Virus record (IMG/VR): IMGVR_UViG_3300001750_000001
Span: 1-44,257 of that record
DNA from: a virus
Length of the DNA: 44,257 nucleotides
Reading direction: 5' to 3' (one strand)
Shown here in pieces: positions 1-4,524 of this stretch. The notes beneath the pieces were generated by a model, which ran no database searches, was not told where the DNA came from, and saw nothing but the letters and a program-made list of their open reading frames with translations. Positions within the stretch are counted from its first letter, which is position 1, and the number at the start of each line of letters is the position of its first letter. The position numbers and the translations under genes were made by a program.

Positions 1-68
1 TAAACTTTTGAATGATTTGTCATTGTGAGTTTTATATTCTCCCAGGTGAGGGGTTTTAGGGGCATCGG
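1..68. repeat. Terminal direct repeat, left copy
   Basis: These 68 bases are identical to 44190-44257. Joining the ends through one copy restores an uninterrupted 275-codon gene, so the repeat marks a circular map: either overlap from a circularly permuted genome or a short terminal redundancy. It lies inside coding sequence and has no internal symmetry, which argues against an integrase attachment site. Confidence 0.95.
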
Positions 69-393
69 GAACATTTTCAAGTATATCATCAATATGCCCT
101 TTAATATGTCCGTTTCCATCAACTACTTCTTTTTGGTCTGAATGGTGTTTGATTCCTATTTCTCTGAGATCTGCTTGAATGATTGCTTCTTCTCTATGCC
201 CTCTTTGGAATAATCGATTAACCCTTGCAGTTATTTTTGTTTGAGCGCACCATCTAAAACTATACCATAATTCACGGGGGCATGGTTTTGCTATTTGAGA
301 AATGCCAAGATAAGCTCTAAAGTTTTGTATCACAAATTTATCTTCTATTTGTTTTTCAACTTTTAATCTTTGGTCTATTGGGAGTTTTGCCAT
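1..393 (-). CDS. Cas4-like PD-(D/E)XK nuclease, N-terminal part (gene continues at the other end of the window)
   Basis: The gene starts at ATG 393 and runs off the left edge; residues 1-131 are here and the rest lies at 43755-44189. The joined product is 275 aa. Seen in this half: a CPREL segment (Cys38, Arg40) like the first cluster cysteine of Cas4-type nucleases, a G-H-x-E-E helix near 65-69, the GHIDD motif (99-103) and the GEYK motif (118-121). Together these are the metal-binding core of the RecB/Cas4 nuclease family. The likely role is exonucleolytic end processing for the phage recombination pathway that includes the Sak4-like ATPase and DUF669 protein in the same leftward operon. 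Only one base separates it from the stop of the preceding 61-aa gene. Confidence 0.85.
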   Translation of the reverse strand, partial: MAKLPIDQRLKVEKQIEDKFVIQNFRAYLGISQIAKPCPRELWYSFRWCAQTKITARVNRLFQRGHREEAIIQADLREIGIKHHSDQKEVVDGNGHIKGHIDDILENVPDAPKTPHLGEYKTHNDKSFKSL

Positions 394-394
394 T

Positions 395-580
395 TTATAA
401 ATTCTCCAACATTTGTTTAAATTCTTTTGGATGATTTTCCATGCATATTAATAAATCTTTTAAAGATATTTTGCAATTCCATAATACATGAAAAAATTGT
501 TGTTCTTGTTCATACCTTTTTGCCTCTTTTTTATTTTCAAAAATTTTCTTTCCAACTTTATATGCTTTTATTTCTTCCAT
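395..580 (-). CDS. Small hypothetical protein (61 aa)
   Basis: A charged, helix-prone 61-residue protein with a Lys/Glu-rich N-terminal half. I do not recognise a family. Support for a real gene is positional: a good Shine-Dalgarno run (AAGGAAG) lies upstream, its start overlaps the end of the membrane-peptide gene at 568-738 by 13 bases, and its stop lies one base before the nuclease start. It is probably translationally coupled within the leftward early operon. Confidence 0.7.
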   Translation of the reverse strand: MEEIKAYKVGKKIFENKKEAKRYEQEQQFFHVLWNCKISLKDLLICMENHPKEFKQMLENL

Positions 581-738
581 CTTATTTCTTCCTTTGTAAC
601 CTTATATTTTTTTTGATGATATCTCCAATTTCCGGCAAGACCATTCCAATAACCAAGAAGTAAACAAGATGGAGCAATAATAGCTGAAGTTAAAAGAACG
701 GCTCCAATGATATCTTTTATGGTATAGGGACAATGCAT
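568..738 (-). CDS. Small single-span membrane protein (56 aa)
   Basis: This frame encodes 56 residues: a short N-terminus, a hydrophobic stretch at about residues 8-29 that can form one membrane helix, and a basic C-terminal tail. A GGGAG run sits upstream; the start is four bases past the zinc-ribbon gene at 742-942, and the end overlaps the next gene. No family is recognised; a small early inner-membrane protein is the most that can be said. Confidence 0.6.
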   Translation of the reverse strand: MHCPYTIKDIIGAVLLTSAIIAPSCLLLGYWNGLAGNWRYHQKKYKVTKEEIRWKK

Positions 739-741
739 TTT

Positions 742-942
742 TTATACTCCCATACAATTTCTACATAACCATTTTTCATTTCCACTTGAAACGAAAAGAA
801 GTGAAATTCCAATAGTTAACCATGCCATTAATGCCACAGTTAATATCCGTCCTAAAGTCCATCGTTTTGTGTTGCGAATATGAACGGTTTTTCTTTTACA
901 CTTTTTACATTTGATTAATTTTTCTTCAATTTTTGTTTTCAT
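742..942 (-). CDS. Zinc-ribbon plus transmembrane small protein (66 aa)
   Basis: Two CxxC pairs (residues 12-15 and 60-63) flank a hydrophobic helix at about 32-52. This is the layout of small membrane-anchored zinc-ribbon proteins in which the two half-sites come together beside the membrane. The function is unknown. It has an AAAGG ribosome-binding site and lies in the leftward early operon between the DUF669 gene and another membrane peptide. Confidence 0.7.
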   Translation of the reverse strand: MKTKIEEKLIKCKKCKRKTVHIRNTKRWTLGRILTVALMAWLTIGISLLFVSSGNEKWLCRNCMGV

Positions 943-1039
943 TTTTTAACCTTTTTAAAAGTCGTGTCTCTCCGTATATAATAGACCTATCAACCGGGAG
1001 TATTTTTAATGGGTCACCGACTTTGGTTTTAATTAATGT

Positions 1040-1516
1040 TTAAGTAGGCCAAGGAACATCCGGCTTTGCTTCTTCTTTTTTATCTTGGCTCGTCTCATTT
1101 ACATTTGCAGGATTTTCAGTAACCGGTTTATATCCTGTTGGTGAATTTGTTGCATCAAAATTGCCTTTTGCAGGGACAACTTTTACTGTCATTAAGACAG
1201 GGATTCCATGAAGCTGTTGAGTATCAGTTATTTTTCCTTTTCCCATTGCTCGACAAATTGTTGCAAACTCTTTATTTGCAATATCAACTGCCATTTGATT
1301 TTTATTTTGGACATTTAAACGTGTCCAAATAAAACGACCTTTATATTCTCCATTGAGTACTTCAAACTTTAACTCAATAAATCTTCCCTGTTGATCTTTT
1401 GTCGTTTTAAAATCGGATTCTACAACCTGAACTAAATACTCTCCCTTGGGAATTGGTTCAAAATTACTCATATCATCATAACCATCACTATCAAATGTGC
1501 CGCCTAATTCTACCAT
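1040..1516 (-). CDS. DUF669 family protein, single-stranded-DNA-binding-like (158 aa)
   Basis: The sequence matches the DUF669 pattern known from phage recombination modules: an N-terminal 'NFEPIPKGEY' segment, a beta-rich core with 'LKFEVLNGEYKGRFIW', and a low-complexity Pro/Glu/Lys tail ending in acidic and aromatic residues, like the protein-interaction tip of SSB proteins. Proteins of this family commonly neighbour Sak4-type ATPases, as here, and are thought to act as phage SSBs. A GGAG site precedes the ATG. The biochemical role is inferred from family and context. Confidence 0.8.
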   Translation of the reverse strand: MVELGGTFDSDGYDDMSNFEPIPKGEYLVQVVESDFKTTKDQQGRFIELKFEVLNGEYKGRFIWTRLNVQNKNQMAVDIANKEFATICRAMGKGKITDTQQLHGIPVLMTVKVVPAKGNFDATNSPTGYKPVTENPANVNETSQDKKEEAKPDVPWPT

Positions 1517-1550
1517 TTTTGTTCTCCTTTTTTGTTAATTATTATTATTA

Positions 1551-1706
1551 TTATACTGCATTTTCATCTTGCAAGTATTTGTCTTCTTGCCAAGTTTTGC
1601 ATTCGAAAAGTGTTACATCTTTCCAACTTTTACCATCCCAATATTGAAGGATGGATTCTGTTTTCACTCCGTTTTTGTCACAGAGTTTTAACCATCTAAG
1701 TTTCAT
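1551..1706 (-). CDS. Small hypothetical protein (51 aa)
   Basis: A 51-residue frame whose ATG (1706) directly abuts the TAA of the RecA-like ATPase gene (1709-1707), giving a TAAATG junction typical of coupled translation. It is rich in Trp, Lys and Asp and has two cysteines. I do not recognise it. It sits between the ATPase and DUF669 genes, so it may belong to the recombination module. A short TTA/TAA microsatellite (about 1537-1552) follows its stop. Confidence 0.6.
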   Translation of the reverse strand: MKLRWLKLCDKNGVKTESILQYWDGKSWKDVTLFECKTWQEDKYLQDENAV

Positions 1707-2405
1707 TTACTTCTTACCTCCTTTCCCCAAAACCTTATCAAATATTTTACCCAAATGCGGCTCTTCAATTGGGCTTAATTTTCCGGATCGGTCTTTGGCT
1801 TCCCATTGAATATCTGCGGCTGTCTGTAGGTATCGAAATTTGTTTCCGTCCTTATCTTCTCCCGGTCGCATGGCAAGCACCAAGTCAAAAAGATATGGAA
1901 TATTCTGCCCCAATTGTTGACCCGGCATGGATGGACCCCATTGAGTGATACCAGTATAATCATCTTTTATCCGTTTGGTTTTTGCGATAAAGTAAACGTG
2001 TTTGTCCGGGATATCACGGAACTTTTTGATTAATGGAAGTAAAGTGTCAGCATATGAACCATATGCGGCTTGTGGATTTGTGTTATTATTCTCCGGATTC
2101 TTTTTAAAGTAATCAAGTATAACTTCCGCAATATCACTAATTGAATCAAGGACAATTGTTTGAAAACCTTTTGCTTCTTTTTTAGTTGTTACAAATTCAT
2201 AGGCTTCAATTAAGTCAACATGATTTTCAATCATGATAACGGGAATTTCAAAGTCTTTCAAACTCAAAAGACCATGTTCCGCTGAAATGATTATGGGTTT
2301 AGGGGCAGTTGAGGAAAGAACTGTTTTTCCTATTCCTGCTGGCCCGTGAACCAAACATTTAACGTGTGATTCAGATTCTTTTGTTGTTGTTAATTTGATT
2401 GCCAT
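1707..2405 (-). CDS. Sak4-like RecA-fold ATPase (AAA_24 family, 232 aa)
   Basis: Walker A is GPAGIGKT (residues 21-28) and Walker B is TIVLD (83-87). The overall length and the 'GPSMPGQQL' and 'DLVLAMRP' regions fit the phage Sak4/AAA_24 group, short RecA-core proteins that promote single-strand annealing together with a phage SSB. Its neighbour two genes downstream (DUF669) is the expected partner, and the Cas4-like nuclease in the same operon could supply resected ends. A GGAGG ribosome site precedes the ATG. Confidence 0.85.
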   Translation of the reverse strand: MAIKLTTTKESESHVKCLVHGPAGIGKTVLSSTAPKPIIISAEHGLLSLKDFEIPVIMIENHVDLIEAYEFVTTKKEAKGFQTIVLDSISDIAEVILDYFKKNPENNNTNPQAAYGSYADTLLPLIKKFRDIPDKHVYFIAKTKRIKDDYTGITQWGPSMPGQQLGQNIPYLFDLVLAMRPGEDKDGNKFRYLQTAADIQWEAKDRSGKLSPIEEPHLGKIFDKVLGKGGKK

Positions 2406-2407
2406 TT

Positions 2408-2500
2408 TTATCCTCCATAAGTTATAATTGACATGTAAACAACATAAATTACTCCTAACAATGGAATAACTATTTTAGCTATATTAATTATTTTTTTCAT
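2408..2500 (-). CDS. Very small membrane peptide (30 aa)
   Basis: A 30-codon frame starting at ATG 2500, eight bases after the stop of the previous gene, almost entirely one hydrophobic helix (residues 6-26). Its last codons contain the GGAGG that serves the ATPase gene. The start has no strong ribosome site of its own, so this may be translated by coupling or may be a spacer that only looks coding. Confidence 0.4.
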   Translation of the reverse strand: MKKIINIAKIVIPLLGVIYVVYMSIITYGG

Positions 2501-2508
2501 GGTTATTT

Positions 2509-2883
2509 TCATTTATCCACACTATTAAGTTTCAAAGTCGGTGCTCCCGGCTTTGAAGTAATTGCCTTGTTCAACTTACAATTTGCGTCAAGAGTTTTAT
2601 ATTTTGATGCCACAATTAACGGTTTATATTTAATTGCTTCTTTTTCAGCAGATGTTAAGTTTGGCCACATTGCTTGAAGAAATTCATTATCAATAGTATA
2701 GTTGATTTTACCTGTAGCTGTCAGACTATATGGACCGATTGAACCCTTTTTAGCTCCTTTAATTTTGCCGTCAAGGATATGTTCTGCGATTTGTTCGCGA
2801 ATTTTCATTTCATGAGCCTTGTTTTCGTCAAGCTGGTCTTTTATTTCTAACCAAAGTTTTATTAAATCAGGGTTTATTTTCAT
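2509..2883 (-). CDS. Helical phage hypothetical protein (124 aa)
   Basis: A mostly helical protein: a coiled-coil-like N-terminal 40 residues, a short Gly-rich linker ('KGAKKGSIGPY'), then a domain ending in a Pro/Lys tail. Its layout resembles uncharacterised phage proteins that sit beside recombination or exonuclease genes, but I cannot assign a family with certainty. It lies directly upstream of the Sak4-like ATPase, so a role in replication or recombination is plausible. Confidence 0.7.
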   Translation of the reverse strand: MKINPDLIKLWLEIKDQLDENKAHEMKIREQIAEHILDGKIKGAKKGSIGPYSLTATGKINYTIDNEFLQAMWPNLTSAEKEAIKYKPLIVASKYKTLDANCKLNKAITSKPGAPTLKLNSVDK

Positions 2884-2886
2884 TTT

Positions 2887-3084
2887 TTATTCCTTTTTTA
2901 ATTTAGCATCATGTAAACATTGCCAACAAGGAGCATCTATTCTTAAAAAATAGGTATCATGTTTCAAACAGTGTTCTGACCCTAAACTGGTTGGTTCCCA
3001 TTGTTTCATTGATTTTTTTAATTTTTTAATATCAATCCAACTATTCCATTGAAAATCAATTTCATTTAAAGGTATTAAACTCAT
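2887..3084 (-). CDS. Small Cys/His protein, possible zinc binding (65 aa)
   Basis: A 65-residue protein with Cys39, His42, Cys53 and Cys56 spaced as a possible single zinc site near the C-terminus; the N-terminal half is Trp- and Lys-rich. A GAGAGG ribosome site precedes the start. Function not recognised. It follows the hairpin-rich segment 3157-3340, so it is the first gene after a probable RNA processing or termination zone. Confidence 0.6.
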   Translation of the reverse strand: MSLIPLNEIDFQWNSWIDIKKLKKSMKQWEPTSLGSEHCLKHDTYFLRIDAPCWQCLHDAKLKKE

Positions 3085-3343
3085 TTTAACCTCTCAAATT
3101 GTACAATAAGTGTTTTTTACGTTTTACGTTCTTTTTTAAATCCAGGATATTAGTTGGGATGCCCGAACGGTCGGGCATGGCGTCTTTGGTCGTATCTTTT
3201 ATATTTCCTTAAATAAGGCAGCTCTTATATTTCTTGAATATAAACCAATATCTTATATACCGTCCTGGCGGCTAGAGGTAGCGAACCTCCCGATCTTTGA
3301 TTTATTTATATATTTATATCGATCTTATAAATAAATCAAATTT
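3085..3343 (-). ncRNA. Hairpin-rich non-coding segment, possible structured RNA
   Basis: No gene fits here, but five inverted repeats lie within about 185 bases: an 8-bp stem ATGCCCGA/TCGGGCAT at 3159-3178, CCTTA/TAAGG at 3207-3218, TTATATT/AATATAA at 3225-3243, GAGGT/ACCTC at 3275-3289 and a perfect 15-bp arm pair at 3296-3310/3326-3340. The direct repeat ACGTAAA also occurs twice near 3117-3130. It could be an array of terminators or processing sites, or one structured RNA. No known motif is recognised. Confidence 0.45.
3296..3340 (-). terminator. 15-bp inverted repeat after the 119-aa gene
   Basis: Perfect 15-base arms (3296-3310 and 3326-3340) with a 15-base loop begin three bases past the TAA of the leftward gene at 3344-3703. 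The stem is A/T-rich and no T-run follows on the leftward strand, so it is an imperfect intrinsic terminator. It may instead protect the mRNA 3' end. Confidence 0.45.
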
Positions 3344-3703
3344 TTACTCATCAATATCATCAGCTTTTTTCAAATCCGATTCTGAAAGCTCTGAATCTGA
3401 GCTACCATTATATTCATCAGATTTACAAGTCTTAACGGCTTCGAGCAATTCTTCTCTTGTCTCAGCTTTAAATTGAATTAGAAGATCAGTTCCATAGGGA
3501 TATTTTTGACCATCGAACATGGCTTGATAACCCTCAATGTCCATCCTTCTAATCATTTCATCAGCGATTTCTTCTGTTTTACATACAATAGGCAGTATGC
3601 ATTCAGCGGGGGTGGCAGGAACAGCTTCACGTGCTGGAATAGCAGGAGTTCCGGGTTTGTTGATTCCTTTTAAATTCTGTGTGTCTCGTTTTTTGATAAT
3701 CAT
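3344..3703 (-). CDS. Hypothetical protein with Pro/Ala-rich N-terminus and acidic tail (119 aa)
   Basis: The start is placed at ATG 3703, not the in-frame ATG at 3715, because the Shine-Dalgarno GGAGG (3713-3709) lies inside the longer reading and is ideally spaced for 3703. The protein has a Pro/Ala-rich segment, a compact central alpha/beta region (about 35-85) and an acidic Ser/Asp/Glu-rich C-terminus. No family is recognised. The tRNA-like element lies just upstream on the same strand and shares the promoter at 3866-3894. Confidence 0.65.
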   Translation of the reverse strand: MIIKKRDTQNLKGINKPGTPAIPAREAVPATPAECILPIVCKTEEIADEMIRRMDIEGYQAMFDGQKYPYGTDLLIQFKAETREELLEAVKTCKSDEYNGSSDSELSESDLKKADDIDE

Positions 3704-3731
3704 TTTTTCCTCCATTTAGGGGTTAATGAGT

Positions 3732-3841
3732 GAGGATAGACAGGATTCAAACCTGTATGATTAACTGATTCGTTTAGGGTTATGGCACACCTTCGTTAAT
3801 CTCCCATAACTTCAGCGTATATCTGTTTCGCCACTATCCTC
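3732..3841 (-). ncRNA. tRNA-Leu-like RNA with an aberrant anticodon region
   Basis: Read leftward, GAGGATAG pairs with CTATCCTC as an 8-bp acceptor-like stem (9 bp with the flanking T/A). It is followed directly by a 5-bp T-stem (ACAGG/CCTGT, 3740-3756) with loop TTTGAAT. The 5' side TGGCGAAACAGATATACGC resembles the D-arm of tRNA-Leu. The middle is not a normal anticodon arm: GTTATGG/CCATAAC and GATTAAC/GTTAATC are both perfect 7-bp stems whose arms interleave, which is pseudoknot topology. No CCA is encoded. A promoter lies just upstream. It may be a degenerate tRNA or a tRNA mimic. Confidence 0.6.
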
Positions 3842-3865
3842 ATGTTTAAATTAAAATCTAAATTC

Positions 3866-3894
3866 AAACTATAGGAATATTTAGGGTATGTCAA
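3866..3894 (-). promoter_or_regulatory. Leftward sigma70-like promoter for the tRNA-like RNA
   Basis: TTGACA (3894-3889), a 17-base spacer and TAGTTT (3871-3866). Predicted transcription begins about 15-20 bases before the tRNA-like element. The spacer contains CCCTAA near the -35 box, as in the two divergent early promoters. Confidence 0.6.
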
Positions 3895-3903
3895 GTTATT
3901 TTT

Positions 3904-4143
3904 TTATTTAATTACATTATATTTGAATAATTTTTCTCCAGTTTCATCATTAACAATTGTAGTTCTTTCATAAAATGTAATATCATCCCCCATCATTTTT
4001 CCTTGTAAGTTCTCAGAAATATGAGCATCACGATGAAAAGATGAATTTTTAAATTCCATTGAATTAAGTTTATCAAACTCAGATCGGAGAATTTTCTTTT
4101 TATATACAGTTATTTCTTTTTTTATGATTGTTACGTATTCCAT
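3904..4143 (-). CDS. Hypothetical early protein (79 aa)
   Basis: A Lys/Glu-rich protein with a long basic first half and a probable beta-rich C-terminus; no family recognised. A good AAAGGAG ribosome site precedes the ATG. It is the second gene of the leftward early transcript, and its stop lies just beyond the internal promoter at 3866-3894. Confidence 0.65.
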   Translation of the reverse strand: MEYVTIIKKEITVYKKKILRSEFDKLNSMEFKNSSFHRDAHISENLQGKMMGDDITFYERTTIVNDETGEKLFKYNVIK

Positions 4144-4164
4144 TGTTAGCTCCTTTTGTTTGGG

Positions 4165-4359
4165 TTAATTAGTATAGAAACGGTATTCAAGCTCAGTTGT
4201 CTCTTTGTCAATTAATTTAATTTTACTGGCCAGAAGTCTTACTATTGTTTGGTTATTGGGTTGTTTAATAAGGCTATATTTAATATTTGCTATTGCTTTG
4301 CGTAAAAGATCTCCCCGGTTTTGTAAGGTTTTTATTTTATTTGCTTGAGAGTGATCCAT
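4165..4359 (-). CDS. Hypothetical coiled-coil early protein (64 aa)
   Basis: The first leftward gene, 35 bases from the -10 box of a consensus promoter. It is all-helical, with heptad-like spacing of Leu/Ile over most of its length, so a small dimerising protein is likely. As the first early gene under the strongest promoter it could be a regulator or host-takeover protein, but nothing in the sequence shows this directly. AAAGGAG ribosome site present. Confidence 0.65.
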   Translation of the reverse strand: MDHSQANKIKTLQNRGDLLRKAIANIKYSLIKQPNNQTIVRLLASKIKLIDKETTELEYRFYTN

Positions 4360-4393
4360 GGTTAAAGTCTCCTTTTGTTTGTTGTTTAATTAC

Positions 4394-4422
4394 ATTATAT
4401 AGGGTTTTTAGGGATCTGTCAA
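4394..4422 (-). promoter_or_regulatory. Perfect consensus early promoter, leftward
   Basis: TTGACA (4422-4417), exactly 17 bases, TATAAT (4399-4394). This matches the bacterial sigma70 consensus at every position and drives the leftward early block. The spacer carries ATCCCTAA followed by ACCCTA, a word shared with the other early promoters. Confidence 0.85.
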
Positions 4423-4465
4423 CACTTATTTTTTAATTTTTTTTAATATTTTAAGAAAATAACCC

Positions 4466-4494
4466 TTGCAATCCCTAATTTTTTGTATTATATT
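4466..4494 (+). promoter_or_regulatory. Early promoter, rightward, for the primase-helicase
   Basis: TTGCAA (4466-4471), 17-base spacer, TATATT (4489-4494). Transcription should start near 4501, leaving a leader of roughly 24 bases before ATG 4525. ATCCCTAA overlaps the end of the -35 box, mirroring the divergent leftward promoter. Confidence 0.75.
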
Positions 4495-4524
4495 GGGTTT
4501 ATCTTAAAATTGAAAGGATTTCTT

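Noticed and set aside
1-68. End repeat as an integrase attachment site
   Set aside because: It is inside the nuclease gene, occurs only at the window ends, and no integrase is present.
4483-4524. Fourteen-codon N-terminal extension of the primase-helicase from a TTG start
   Set aside because: The TTG region overlaps the promoter -10 and the predicted transcript starts after it; ATG 4525 has its own ribosome site.
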